Of a stretch of DNA of 64,000 bases, positions 1 through 14,500 are shown in pieces. The notes beneath the pieces are model-generated. The model had not been told where the DNA came from. It did not search any database and saw nothing but the letters and a program-made list of their open reading frames with translations. Origin of the DNA: Gorsachius magnificus (taxonomy: Eukaryota > Chordata > Aves > Pelecaniformes > Ardeidae). A program made the translations under genes and the position numbers. Every line of letters begins with the position of its first letter. The stretch's first letter is position 1. The stretch is taken from contig CM067081.1 in the NCBI GenBank assembly GCA_034008185.1, positions 156,890,258-156,954,257 of the forward strand, read 5' to 3'.

Positions 1-347
1 TATCTGTTCCTGTGGGTCATGTATCATCATTAATAACATGCCTTTTTACCCTACTGACGTTACAATTCAGTAGTTGTTTTTGACTACTTTTATTTTTACT
101 TTAAATTTAAAACTGGGAGGCTTTTTTTTGCAGGGCTTTTCTTTTACCAAAAGGAAAACATTTTCTGATGCGTATTTCTGTGTCATCTGTGCATGATAGT
201 AGAGATACATAATATATGATAACATCACATAAGGATGTATTAAATGCCAAAGCAAAGTATTTAATGTTTATATCAAATTAAATATATATTTGGTAATGCA
301 TGCTTTGAAAGTATATATTAGAAAACGTAATAAATGGTATTTATATT
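1..347. other. AT-rich intergenic DNA, no gene seen
   Basis: The stretch is AT-rich with T-runs and short ATATAT tracts. No open frame resembles a known protein, and no splice-flanked exon or RNA gene is visible. It ends where the 3' terminal repeat of a CR1 element begins. Confidence 0.6.
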
Positions 348-735
348 CATAGAATCATAGAATCATAGAATGTTTTGGGTTGGAAGGGACCCCTAGAGGT
401 CATCTAGTCCAAACCCCCCTGCAGTGAGCAGGGACACCGCTAACCAGATCAGGTTGCTCAGAGCCCCATCCAACCTGGCCTTGAATGTTTCCAGGGATGG
501 GGCCTCCACCACCTCTCTGGGCAACCTGTTCCAGTGTTTCACCACCCTCGTTGTAAAGAATTTCCTCCTTATATCCAGTCTAAACCTACCCTGCTTCAGT
601 TTAAAACCATTACCCCTTGTCCTGTCACAGCTGGCCCTACTAAAAAGATTTTCCCCATCTTTCCTATAGGCCCCCTTTAGGTACTGAAAGGCCGTAATCA
701 GGTCTCCCCGCAGCCTTCTCTTCTCCAGGCTGGAA
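348..735 (-). mobile_element. CR1 LINE, 5'-truncated copy
   Basis: The + strand begins with three tandem CATAGAAT-type units, the reverse complement of the CR1 3' end (ATTCTATG)n. It continues with the usual avian CR1 tail (GGGTTGGAAGGGACCCCTAG and onward), so the element points left. The copy matches 22404-22760 with about 11 differences over about 360 bp, roughly 97% identical by eye. Homology stops near 735 at a 5' truncation point typical of LINE insertion. It covers only the last part of ORF2 plus the short 3' end. It is non-autonomous and is not a gene. Confidence 0.93.
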
Positions 736-2560
736 GCTTCAGCTCATATTCATTAGCTATTAACTTTTTTTTTGGCACTCTTAACTGGAGTGCAAGTGTG
801 AATCATCTTAAGGTATTACGGATAAAAACGCAGACAGCAAATTTCACTCACTTCAGCAGGGAATTAGTGGAGTTTCACTGACAGCTCCAAGAATTACTTC
901 TTTTTTAAACTCCCCCACCCCAACTGATCATTCCCCTTTTTACCCCTCTCCCCCTGGGAGGGAGTTGTTGGCATGATCTCAACTTTTCCTGTTGGTCTTG
1001 TGCTTCAAACTTGCATCCTGCCTGCCCTCCTTCAGGACCTGCTGCCTGCCCGGAGTCCCAGCGCGGGAGGCTCTCTGGTTGTAGAGCCGTACGGTGGGGC
1101 AGGACCAGGTTCAGGCAAGGCCGATCTCCTGAATATCTCCTGGGCTCTGGAGGTGTTCACGGTAGGGTGAGTGTCTTGCTGTGCCTCGTGGGAAGGCCTT
1201 GCACTCGTGTGAAGCCTGGTGATGATGGCGTCTCTGGCTGCGCTTCTGCGGCACGTCCCTTGCCTTGCCATGCCACGTGGCGGCTGGTGGATGACTGTGG
1301 GAGAAGAGCCATGGCTGTGCGCTGCTGGTGCACACCGTGCCAATGCAAGGGTGTGAAGAAGGGGCCAGATGGATGAGGCTTTTAGGGAAGACTCGATAGA
1401 CTCCTTTCAGGTCAAAATACGGTGTAAATGCTTGTGGTAAAACGGCAGCTCTGCCAAGAGTGAAGTTTCAGGAGCCCTTTTCTCTCTGAAAACGGGCTTT
1501 TCTGATTGCTCAGTTGTCCTCTGCGTGGGATGGTGTGAGACTGCTTTCTTGCCAAGGCCTGTGTGGCCTCCAAAGATAAATTAAACCTATAAAAAAACAG
1601 AAAAGAAGGCCCCACGGGATCTGCCATACCACTAGCCTCCCTTCTGCATGCACAAAGGGGCAAAAGGGTCCTGGAAGATTCCCCTTCCAGTTTGGGGGCT
1701 GCCAGCAGGGAGGTGGGAGTGGAGCAGGGGCATTGATCAGCGAGGGCGGGAGGGCACCGTGTGGGGCCGTGGTGTGAGGTGGGAAGGGTCATAGGTGGGG
1801 AGAGGCGAAGGCACAGTGCAGGGCAGCAGCTGCCGTGTTGCCCGTGAGGGGAGGAACAGAGGGCTTGGGTGGGGTTGGGGTGGCTGAGAGCCCTCCCCAG
1901 AGACCCCTGAGCTTGGGAAATGCGGGAGGGCCTCTGCAGCGAGGGGGCTGCCTTTCGGCTGGGCCCATCCATGCGGGGCCTGTGGGAGCCTGCAGATTTA
2001 GGCCACGTGTTTGGCGAGGCTGGGATGTTGTGACCAAACTCAAAGGTGGCTCCAGAAAGTGCTTGTTGCCGACAGCTGTGGGGACGCTGCTGGGTGCGGT
2101 CCCCAGGGCGCTCCTTTCCCTCCCCGTGCTGGGTGAAAGCTGCCTTTCTAGGGGCGAGAAGGCAGCTTTACAAAAGGCTCAGGAAGGGACGTCGAGGCCT
2201 TGAGGCCAGCCATCTCAGAGGTGGCCCAGGGGAAGGGCCATGTCCTTTGAGGCAAGATGTCTGTGACTTGCTGATCCACCATCTTGTCTCAGTGACAGGC
2301 ACGGCCTGTGGGCTCCCAGGCTTCACTCAGCCTCACGTGGCGAGGGTCTGGCTTGCCCCTAAGGGTCACCCTGCCGCAGAAACCGCATGCCAGGGGTGCA
2401 GGACACTGCCCGTGGGTGAGTGGGACCTCACTGGGGGAGCAGCTGCACCTCATGCAGGGCCCTGGGGAGGCACCGGGTCCTGGGGGCTTGCTCTCGCCCG
2501 GCACAGTCCCTGTTTCCATCCCTCTCGCTCTGCTCCCGTGCTCCAGCCAGAGCCCTGATG
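736..2560. other. Intergenic DNA with a GC-enriched block (about 1000-2560)
   Basis: From about 1000 to 2560 the sequence is clearly richer in G+C and has scattered CpGs compared with both sides. Several overlapping open frames on both strands span 100-190 codons. This is expected when GC content is high, and none resembles a known protein or has domain-like composition. CpG density is well below that of the islands at 23 kb and 43 kb. It could be an old, eroded CpG island or a weak promoter of a non-coding transcript. No coding gene can be supported. Confidence 0.45.
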
Positions 2561-5500
2561 GGTTGCTTTTTCTTTTTATGTTGGGGGGGAATTACATGTT
2601 TGTTTTCCTTTTATTTGCCAAATGCTCCTGACCTGTGTTCTGTTGGGCAGAATTTGACTTTACACATACGATTTCTTTTTCATTCAATCGCCCTTTTCCT
2701 CTCTCTCTCCCCGTGAGACCTTCCTAGTTACAGGCTTGTCTGAGGGAGTTCTCCCGCAGCATTTTTACCTCTTAAAATTACAAACTCAGCTGACACACAG
2801 GTGGGATATATATCAGGACAAGAGAGGGAAGGCTTTCCTTCCCCTAGCAATGCTGTGTGACAGGCCTTGCTCAGGACTACCAGTGACTCCTGACCTGCCC
2901 CACCACCTTGGCTGACCGTCAGGTGCCTGCAAGCGATTTTTTCTGCACTCATCCTCTGCTGCAGCCAGCCACTGCAGGCCCAGACAAGTGTCCATTTCCC
3001 ATCTTTAGACATTAATGGGAGCTGACCTGGGCACACAGTGACAAATCTGCTGCTTAAAAACAGCTGCTTCTTTCTTTTGTATATACTCGTCTCAGTGAGC
3101 ACTTCTTTTCTTGAAAATAGATTTTACTCTAGGTTAGGCACAGAGTAAATTGAGCTCTGCCTATTGCTTGGTTTCAAAACCAAATGGTAACACCTTTAGC
3201 CTAAAGGTCTGATTTCCCTTTTAGTGTAAATTGACAGGCGTGGTGAGAAGAGCACATGTACACATGAGGCAAAGAAAAGCCATGACTTGCATTTGGGTTT
3301 GACCAAGTTGTTCTTCCTGCTCTGGCGCTTCTGCTCCGTTACATGTCCATGGTTGTGGACTGTGGGATGGGGCAACTCAAGTTTTCTCCAGGCAAATTTT
3401 CCCTCGGGTGACACTTCAGGGTTGCTACATCAGAGAAGGAAGGATGATCCCAGAGAAAGAAACCGCATGACGTAAGTGAACGCCATTTAGTAGTGTAGTG
3501 TAACCGCCTCTTGTGAGGAGGCCAGTTATCCCACCATCTCCAGCATAGTTGAAAATCAAAGCGAATCACTTCTGGTTCACTTCCCCTGCAGTGCAGGCGG
3601 GCCACGATGGAGCCGTGTGTGGCAGAGGGCACGGCAGGTCAGCACCACAGTGGCAGTGGCAGGAGGGAGGCAGAGAGAATCGCACCGTCCTTGTTTGTGT
3701 TATTCTTGGCTCTGCCAGCACTGTTTCTCCCCCTAGCTGTACGGCTGCTAAAAATAACCACCTTAAATTAATGGCTTATGTTTGCATTAAACTGTTAAAC
3801 TTGCATTGGTCACTCCAACACTGCACAACAAAACCGCTGCTCGTTGCACATTTATAGCTTAAACGAGATTCCTCGAGGTTTCTTGTCGGTAGCTGAAGTC
3901 AGATGGGTAATACCAATTGCACAAGTGCTTGCTTTTTCTTAGGGCAGTATTTTCTCTAGTTAAAAAGAACCTTGCAAATCACGAGCATTGCGTGTCTCCC
4001 AGAGCTCTGGCGGGAGTCACAGATCAGGATGCCCTAAAGTCAGGCTGGCACCTGCCACTCGGGGACTCAACCCACTCCTGGCCCAGCCCCCAGAGGCTGC
4101 CAGGGGCATGGAGGGCTCAGTGCTTTGCAAGGGGCAAGAGATGGTTGTTGATCACGTGGGCTGAAACTCCCTATTTCTACTCCTTGTTTCTGTGCTCCTG
4201 GGAGGCGCATGTCAAACTGAGGGGGGAAATGTGGGGTTTGGTTCAAAATGTTTGATTCCAGCAGCAGGCTTTAATTCCGTGGAGCCGTCATTCCTTCCAT
4301 TTCACCATTAGCTTCTCATTTAGACAGGCTGAGTAATGACCATCGTAGGTGTGTCCCAAGTACACGCCATGTCCTGTCTGCTTGACCCAATGTGGTGGGG
4401 CGTTTGTGGAGGGCGGGGGCAGGAATCTGTGGTGCCCTTGGCCAATGCGCTGGTCTCACTTGGCTCCACCTCTCCGTCAAGCTCCCCTTGAAGGGATGTG
4501 TTGGAGCAGGGTCAGCTCAGGAAGGGCAGAAAGGTGCCTATGTCTGAGATGAGAGGTGCTCCCTGAGGGCTTCAATGCCAGACTCGTGGGTTATTTCTGG
4601 AGGATGTTTGGTCGGCAGAACCCATCCTGGGGCTGGCATGGGTGAAGGCAGCCTTTCGGGGCTATCTCTGTGATAATCTCACCTCAGGACCCCTCTGAGC
4701 AGCTCTTCCTGCACAGCCAGTGGAGGAAATGAAGCAGAGACTGAGAGATGCTAAATGTCTTATCTTAATCAGTCTGAGAGATGGGTATCAGCCTATGCTT
4801 ATTTATCTGCTATCTGAGGTACAATGTTAAAAGAAAACAATGGAAAATGTGTGTGACCCACAGCTCTGTGCTCAGCCAGCTATTGGGCTCAGTTTAATGC
4901 CTTGGGCCAATTAAAGCACCGTTGTTAGGCTGGGAGGCTAGGTGGGAAATACGTCAGGGTGTGTGCGTGCATCCCTTTCAATTTAGGAAGATAAAAATGA
5001 AAAATGAGTGTCAAAGAAAGAGCTAGACTTTTGACTAGGCTGGGGACGTGTACACGAACCATCAGCTAGGTATGCTCTGAAGTACCTTTGAAGGTAAAGT
5101 CATGGTGGAAATCAAAGCAACCTGAATAGAAAACTGGTGGGGAAGTTGCCATAAAGCACCTTAAAGTGATGTCTCTGTTTTAGACATGCTGCCTCCTACA
5201 AATTAGACAGAAGAAAAGAGATGCACTCGGGAAATGTGAGATGCTACTGGTTTTCTTAGTACAAGAGGAATGGTACTGACTCCTATTTAAATCTTGCAGA
5301 GCTTTAAAACTGTGTTGATTCATATTTACTTTTGCTTTAATCTGCTTCTCACTTTCTCCCTTTGTTTCTTTACCAAGTTTTTGCTGGCTTGGACGTGTCT
5401 TGGGGAGTTCTCCTAGCACCTGCTTTTAGCAGTCCTAAAAATCACAAAGCTTGTGGGAAAGGCAAACAAGGAGCAACGAGTCACCATTTCTCACCATACA

Positions 5501-8500
5501 AGACCTATGGCTAAAGCAGTCGAGGAAGGCTGGGGGTTTCTTCTGGATTACACATAACTAAATGAAAGTCACTGCCACAGGGTATTATAGTCTAAAAATA
5601 CGCCTGTGTTGAAAGAGATCAACTGTATGCACGCAGGGTGGGAGGTTAGTAAAATAATGATCTGGCTATAGCTTACGGTGCAGGATGCCCTTAAACCGCT
5701 GAGGGCTGGAAGCTTGGGTGGGAGGAGAACCTACAGGAAGCATCACTGTGTATTCAAAGTGGTTTTATAACCTTTAACTAATCATCTTGTCCTGGGAAAC
5801 ATTAAAGGGACCTATGGCATAGGCTCTTCATGTTCAGTAGTCCCCTCCTTGGGGTCTGGTCTGTTCAAGCCTTCCAAAATGGATTTGTAATTCCTTGGTC
5901 TTTTTGAGGCTCAAACTTTTCATGGCTCAAAGCTTTCCCCCACAAGTTCTGTCACGCTCTCTGCCCCGGGGATGAGTTGGAGGGAGGGCGATGTGATGGC
6001 TGAAGCACAAAGGTTTCTGCTTGGGCCTGTTGCCCAGAGACACCTGCAGCCCACTCAGACCTTGCTGTCCCTCAGGCAGCATCTTCACTTTCCACTGCCT
6101 AGGGTCAGCACTGAACATCCCAAGCTGGGGCACTGCCACAGGAGAGGCCACCTTTCAGCCTCTCTCAACCAACCCAAGAGCATGTCTTTCAGATTCTCAA
6201 TGAGCAGCTCAAAGTAATAAGGATGAACTTAAACTACACCCGTGCAAATCATATTGAAATTTAATTAAATCTCCTCCCAGGACATTTTTAATAGTTGAAC
6301 TAAATTGATTTAAATGGTGTTCATTCAATCTCTGCAATGCGCAATACTGACAAGGCATCTCATATATAGCATAACATGAAGCATTTTTGAGTGAAGTGTT
6401 TGAGTTTACAAAATATTTGCTTCCTATGAGAGTTACTGTTAGCCCTCCAGTTTATGTGCAAGGTGTTTTGCTTCCATTTTGGAGTTGTTCTGGTATGGTG
6501 CAGATGTTGCAAGGTGCGTTTGTACTGCCACTAAAGAGTATTCAGTTCCTCCAGCAGTGCTGTGAGCTGAATCGACGGCTCTGGCGTGCAAAAATGGCAT
6601 TATCCAGCCTAAGATATTTCAGCCAAGACAGTTGTAACCCTGCCTCCTACATGTGGATGCTCTCATACGTGGCTGCCAGAGTCCCCCATGCATCTGCCCT
6701 GGTTGTCGACATCAACCACCGTGGACCCAGAAGGATTATAGTAATTGTCTCTGGAGGGTGAATTGTACCAGAAACCGCAAGCTCAGTTATCTACTGAGCT
6801 CATTGCTGAACTGCTTTTGTGGAGAAAGGGGTTCTCCCCAGATGGCCCTGTTATTCAGTCTGGTGGGTTTTCTTTTCAGTCCTTCTTCCCTTCTTTCTGA
6901 AGATTATTCCCGAAAGAGGAAAAAAAAACCACCAAAACAAACAAAAAGAAGTAGATTAGGAAACAAAACCATGAAAGCTACACATTGTTAGCGGGGAGCT
7001 GTGTTCTGCCCTCCTTTTCCCTCCCCCAGGTTAACCGCCTGAGGACTGAAATGGCTCATCAAGCAGCCAGATGAGCAGTAAGAAGAAATGATAGGGTGGG
7101 AGGAGAGGAGAGTAGGGTCAAACCTTTTGGTGACAGAACTAATCTGACAGATCAGATCAGCCATTTCACTTCCAGAGAGGGCAAAATGCAATGCCGAATA
7201 CCTGGTAGAGTGGGAACTTTCTTCTTGAATGCCCCTTGTGCATCCCCTTTTAATTTTGGTTTTAAGGGAGATGTACTCTGTCTTGCAGTTCATAGTGGTT
7301 TGGAAGCAAACTGTTTAACCTGGAACACTATTACCAAGCTCTCTGCAGCTCCAGGATAGTGTGGGTGGGCTACCTAGAGCCAGGATGACTGTGTCTCCAT
7401 GGCCTGATGGCTCAGTAGCTGGTTTGTTTGAAAGCTTTTCCACACAAGCTTCTTGACTCCATAAGGTGTGAGTTTCTAAATCTGCACTGCTCTAAAATGA
7501 AAGCCAAATAGGAATTCTCTACTGCTTCTGATTAAGGCCCCATCTATAATCAGCACATCTACTGTAGAGCAGAGGTTCTCATTCTTGAGTGTTGGTTTCC
7601 TACCACTCAACCAAGGGACAGGTTGCAGTTTTCTTGTTGACTTGGAGTAAAGGAGATGGTGGCCCTGCCCCACGGCTTCAAAGAGATGGTGGTGGCATTC
7701 GCAGATGGGGCTGGCCACCTCTGTTCTGGGACACCAGGCTGCAGGGGAGGCAACCACAACAGCAGAAATTCTGTGGACATTGCAGAGTTGTGGAGAGTTG
7801 TCGGAAATTTCAGCAGCTTGTATCCTCATGAATTCTTCTTGTGAATTAGTTCTCATGGGCAGAGAGACATATCTTGCCCTTGAAGATCATTGTTGTTACA
7901 TTTCAAATAAAACTTTATCTGAATTTTACATGATGTGGGAGTTTGGCACAGACAACCAGCTTTATCCACCCGATCCACGCCCATTCCTAATCATCCAACT
8001 TGAAAGCAAATACTCAGAGGGCAATGTCATTTAGTAGAAAGTTATGCTGAGACTCTCAAATTTTCTACTGCAAAAGTGTTTTTTCTTTCAATGACACCAG
8101 CGTTATAAAACTTACACAGTCAGGAGAGGGCTTCACTCACACTGAGGCAAGTCAGAAGTGGAAGCCATTTAAACACAATGCAGATTTTTGTATTACTTTT
8201 GTTACAGTTCCAGTGTCCCCAGTTGGCTTGGCACACGACAGTACCAGTAGCAGTCCAAATTTCTAGGTCATCCTGTGCTCTCTGCACAATTTGGAAGCTG
8301 CAGATGCAAGTGTCTAAGGCAGGTGAGATGTCTTGCCATCTAGAGATACTGGTATCTTTCCACAGGTTATAGTAGAAGCCACCACTACCACTTAAGATAA
8401 ATACCTACCTTGTAAATGCTAAAGATGAGACAAGACAAATCCCACCCCAGGGGATGTGAAGCCTCGGCAGAACTGACTGCTCTGGACTGTGATATAATGA

Positions 8501-11500
8501 CAGATATTTCTGTGGAGGAGGGTTTCTGTGCTCTGAGTGGAGATGAGCCGTCTCCATGGATCAGTTACTTAATCCTGTTAATATAAATAGAGAATTTTTG
8601 TTGTGATGGCACCAGCCTCATTCCAGCTGGCATTAAAAGCTGTCACTCTGGTGGGCAGACAAGCCAAGTTAGGAACGGCTACAGGAATTGATTTACTTCT
8701 CCAGTAAGGCAAAAGTGTATGTCACAACAGAGCATCATGCAGAAATACCCAGCTCCCTCTAAATTACCCCAGCTTCTCAGCCTGTGCAGGACTTTCAGCC
8801 AGCATGGCTACACCACCACTACCACCCAAGTCTGAGGCTCTCAAAGCCAACTTCAGTATCTCCGCTTGGTGCTTCACTGTGCTGCGTTGTTTCAGAGCAC
8901 AGGCGGAGCTGGAAGAGAGGAAGGCTGCGGTGTGCTGCAAGGAGGAAAACCACATCCTCAACCAGGCAAATCAACGTATTGATTTTGCTGTCAGCTACAT
9001 GGGGTAGGGGACCTGACTCTTGCCCGGTCCTGCCCTATGGTCAGTACCCAAGGCTGACCCTATGTTGACTTCTTCCAGCCTTTCTTTCAAAACTTGTCTT
9101 TGTAGGATTGTTAATTTGTTGTTGCTAGCAAGAGACAATCTTTTCTTTTAATGTATTTTAAAGACCCAACGGTCCAAGCTCCTATGACTTGTTAATTAAA
9201 GTCATAGCCAACATGCATAAAATTGTACACAGCCACCCAAAAAGGGTGAGACTGTACTTGCCAGTCTGTGCAACTCAACATGCATTTTAAATCACATCTA
9301 TTAATAACCAACTTATTTACAGAAAACAGACCAGTAGAGCAGTTTATAAGTTTAATAAAACTTTACAGAAACTTTTTTTGGCTTTTTCTTACCTTTCTCT
9401 TAACAAGCTACTCTAGCAGCACCACAGAGCTGTCATTATTAATTTCCCTGAAAATCGCTGAAAATCACCCATCATACTTGACTCTCTGGTATATTTTTTG
9501 GTGTGTTTCCTACAAGAAATCGCCAGTTTAGTACAAGCCCAGAGCGTTCCTCATTATGCAGCTTGGCATACAGATAAAGTGTTCTGGGAGCACATAGACA
9601 TTGGCTACCAAAGGCAGCGTCCCACAGGCATCATCGTCCTCTCCCTCCGGGAGCCACATGGAATTAGAGCTCTGTTTGCTTTTGCATGTGGAATTAGAGC
9701 TTTGGCTACAAAATATACAAAATAATTCTGTTTGAGTGTTAACTTAGGAGAATGAAATCTTGTTTTACGGAGGATATATTTGTATCTGTTTTAAACAATA
9801 CTGCTTTTTCAAAAGACAAAAAATAGCGTTACTATTCAAACGTGGAAAATGACATTATTATTCGCAGTGGAAAATGTCATTGCTGTGCTGATAGCTGTTG
9901 ACAGGTACTTGTCGTGGTTGTGTGCTGTGATGTGCTAATTATTCTGAAGTTCAATCAGATGGCATTTTGTGTTTTCATTTCAACTGTAAAAACACAGTAT
10001 TTGTGACATGTTGACAAGCGCGTGTTTAATTGCTCCGTGGATATCTTCCAAGCTCATGTGTTTTCCACTTACTTTGTGAAGAAAGATGTGTAATGAGCTC
10101 CAAGGCTACAGGGCATGTTGCTTATTATTCTATTTTCATTTCCTCTGGAGTGGTAAATACCTAATGGTGACAAATACAAAAGCCCGTCTTTGATGCTGAA
10201 CGCTACCTCAACTGGATCTCAAAGGTAGAAAGTTTGGGCTGATTTTGCAAACCAAGGTCATGAACCACCCATGGTGAGACCCTGTCCTCCTTCTCAACTT
10301 CTCTCTGCCTCAATTCCCATTACAGGTCTAGAGTCAAAAGAAAAGGATCCAAGTTAATTAAACATTTAAAAGGTCACCTAATATGTACCTGGGGACAGAT
10401 TTTATTGTTTGTACTCCTCCAGATTATACCTGTTGTCTTCCTTGCTTATTTCTTTGTGACTGTGTTTGTTCATCTCATCAGTGTCAGGGTTATGGTGGTC
10501 AGTGATGAAACAAGCCAAATGTTAGAATTGCTCCAGTCCAGCTGAAAGCAAATGAATTGGGCAGGTGTAACTAGAAATAGAGTTAGGCCATCTCTAACTC
10601 AAACATGGAGTTCCCCTGAGCGAAGTGGAGCCTGGGTCTAAATACCACAGATGTTGACTCTTGTGGGTACAAAATGCACATCCATGTTTACATACTTAAT
10701 CTTGACCCTAGAAGGAGATTGGGATAGATGTTTTCTCAACGATGTATGAGCTGCTGGTCTGCAGCTGTACAGGCCTGGACTCAGTGATTGAGGAACTGCC
10801 TTCTGGTCCTGCCTCTTGTGGACCTGCCTGGTATTGTAAAGCATGGTAATGAGGCAATTAGCAGATGACTGAACTCAATGTGAAAGTTATTTACAGTAAT
10901 TCCAGTTTTCACTGGTGCTGAAAGCTGCTGTGTTGAATCCTAGCAAGGAGAGCTTTGAATAAATCTGCTAACCAAGGAGAGATTCAGGAGGAAAAAAAAA
11001 AACAAGCTTACTTACCCTTCTTCCCTTACAAGGATGTTCTTCAGCTGCTCCTATAAATCAGACAGAAGAAAAGGGCCTTTGGGTGCACATATGCATTAGG
11101 TTGGCATCAATCAGGATGCATTACTTGCAATTGTACAGAAATTATAATTGTGACAGTTGTTTTTTTTTCCCAAATGCATTGTATAGATTGTTTTAAAGGC
11201 AGACATGTAAATCTCTTTCCTCAGTTAGAAAATAGTTTAAGTGTAAATAAGTTTCTTTTGCTGCTCGGTTAGCAGAGCCCCTAAGCCAGCCCTCCAGACC
11301 CAGGAGTATTCAGACTCATAGGCACATGAGACTAGCCCCAAAGCTCCCGCTCTGCAGCCTGGCTTGGTTTTGTCCTTTCAGAAACTGTCTAGACTGGAAG
11401 TGTCTGTGTCCCTCACAAAGTGATTCATGCCTCTTGAGAACCTATGTATGCGACAGGGAGAAATGATGAGCAGGTGGTGAAAACGATTGTCGTGGTCTTT

Positions 11501-14500
11501 CCTACTTGATCTGGAAAAAACAGGTACGTGGTTATGACTCAAAAAAATTGCTTCTGCTCTCCTTCCCAGTACTGTCATCCCTTGTTGGCTTGGTTAGCTG
11601 CTCTCTGGGTTAAGCCTGCCTGTCCCTCACGATGGTACATCAACATGCTCTATCACAAGTAAGTTTAACCATACCTGTTTGAAAGGGAGACTGGTTAGGT
11701 ATGGCTTATGTGAAGGTGGGTGCAGGAGCTTGCCTTGTGTTTTTTCTGTGGTGTTCAGTGATAGAGTATTAACAATTTTAGGGCAATTTTAATGTTGAAG
11801 GACAGTTCTGCCTCATTAATTCTCGCTATATTTAGAATTCAGAGCAGCCAAAGTGTCTGAAGGACCAGTCAATCAAGCTGTTCTCTTCTTCCCCTTTAAC
11901 CTTATAGTTCCCTGTCTTTTCTTGGCTAAACCTCTTACACTCCAAGCAAGCTGGGAAGCAAAGCAGGAGCTCATCTGAAAGGGTCAAACTTTGGGCCTAA
12001 ATTTCAGTATGCCTTCCCTGAAGCTTGAGCTGGGGGAGGAAAGAATCAGCCACTCAAGGGGAGGAAAGGATCTGCCATTTGAGTTACAACCTTATGCAAC
12101 ATCACAATGAGCTTGCCAGGATCCTCCAGCAAAGAGCATGCAGCCAAGGTTTAATATTTATAGCTTAAATAAAAGTACTGGGGAAATAGTTTAATTAAAA
12201 ACACAATAAAGAAGAAATTGGAGATATTTCTCCTGTTTCTTTCTTTGCTGGTGCAAGGACCAGCCACTGCGGTATGAGAGAGATTATCATCTGAGCCTTC
12301 TGCTTTTCTTTTGAAATGACCATAAAGTTATTTCATTCTGCTTTTCTGCCTCCTAATGCTATTTCTTTAAAAATAGCTTTTCTCCTCATAAGGCTAAGTC
12401 AAATGGGTTTGATATGTAGGCTCTTACTCCGATACTTGAGGGAAAATGCATTCATTTGTTTTCATACACTGATATATTGGCAGTGATCACATTATGGATA
12501 TACAAGCTATTCCCTGCTTCCCCCTGCACTGTGACAATTTTTGAGTATAATAGCTAGTGAAATGAGTATCTTGTGGTAGAACTAGGAAACATGAAAATAA
12601 TTACCAATGCAATTTCCATGTCTCTCATGTGGCACGTGCAGTTTAATGTCTTTAGCTTGTTCAAAACTGTAACATAGTCTTCATTCCCTGTATTGTGCAT
12701 TTGCTGGTATTTATTAGACAAACAAGAAAGTAACTCTTGTCATCTGTACACAAGAATGATGTTTTCCCTTCCCTCTAGGTTGATGGAAGGGAGCCAGTTC
12801 AGGAGTTATTGACTTTTGTATACCTCTATTTTGCATTAGGTTTGTTTATTCCTATAAGCCTGTGTATGTCTAGTGTCCTTCTTCTCAGCAGCACTATGCA
12901 CAAAAATAGACAGGCAAAGGTGCTGAAGTTTCTTTACATACATATGCACACACACCCCAAGTCAGAGCAGGCAAACAAGCTTGAAATTAATCAAATTTTA
13001 TCTCCAACATGCTGCAAGAGAAGAAAATGTTACTGCTGTGTCAGAGCACTTTGAGGGGAGCTGGCATATTCCAGGGATGGTGGGACCACAGATATAGGTA
13101 AATTGAAGTTTGCATTGCTACAGCTTGTACTATACCTGTTCTGCATATGAATGGAAAGCTTGAGTCCCTGCACTTATCATTTTGGCACCATTCCTGCATT
13201 TAACTACTACTTTGTCAAGCCTTTCAGCTTGTTAAAGTACAGTGATTGCTGTTCTCCACATGGCTAAGGAATATGGGGGAGAGAGATCTCTTTCAGCCAG
13301 TTCTTGTGTCAGTGTTTTGAGGCTGTACCAGCATAGGCACTGATAAATATTTGCTCTTGAAAGTGGTCTGGCTGGTTATGGGCTTGCCCTCCTCCTTGCT
13401 GGGATGTTTAAGAAGGAGTCAGTGAATCACTCTGCTCCTCCATGGTGGTCTCTGGTCTTTGTGGTTACCACCTGGCCTGGCTGTCTCCGTGTTATGAGGA
13501 TTCAGCAGCCCAGTGATGCGGTGCATGCTCGCCAGCCCTGAAAACCATTATGTCTCCTACAAATGACTCACACCAACCATTCAATATGCAAGCTGGCTCT
13601 TTCAAAAAACTGAAGGTACAGTACAGGCATTAGCAATACTGTTACCCATAGTAAATTGATAATACTTGGTCTGTGGGTTTTATTGAGAGGGAAATAACCT
13701 ATGCAGTTTGGTCCACTGCAAATACTTCTGATGTGCCCAGTCTGGCATATTTGGGTGATATTCTGCCCCATGAATAATTGCTCTGTAGCAGCTCAGGGTA
13801 GTTACATATGTATGCTCATAAGGGTTACAGGATTTCCCTACAGGAGGTTAGGAGACCTAGCATATTTGTAGTAAAGGCTGGAATATTTTCCTTCCTCATA
13901 AATATTTAAATTGTTAGCTTAATGAATGTTGTACTGGTAGACACATCAGTTTACCTTTATCTATATTCTGTTAACGGAAAAGGTCCTCATTGACTTTGGT
14001 CTGGAAAACAATATTTTCTATGCAAAGTAATTCGAGGTCCATCCTTGCTTTTCCAAGAAATATGTTCAAATTGCTTTAGGGGACTGGAAGATAATCCAGA
14101 TGTATCTCACCATGCAGGTACTGAAGCAGAAATGTAGAGCCAATAGTGGTTGTTGTGGTTTGTAGTGAAAGGCAGCTATACGTTTATGGGTTCACATCTG
14201 GAGCCTCCCATCCTACGTCCTTGATACAGAGCAACCCCAGAAATGCTTTCTTCAGCACAGTTGCAAATGGCAGAACCCAACCATAGCTGCGGTTGTGACT
14301 GTGGACTAATGAGAGATGCCTAGAAAATGTTAATGCTGTTGAGGCCCAGAGTTTTCAGCTGTGAACTCCAAGCACGGGTAGGAGTCGGGTGAAAGAAATG
14401 GAGTTAAGCATGAACCTAAGCGTAGGCTTTCTCAGAGGGTGATTCAGCTGTTGTCAGTGAACCAACACCATAACAGTTTTTAAAGTACCTGGATTATATT

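Noticed and set aside
6387..6761. A 124-codon + strand frame rich in hydrophobic residues.
   Set aside because: No family resemblance and no splice or promoter context. Composition follows the base content.
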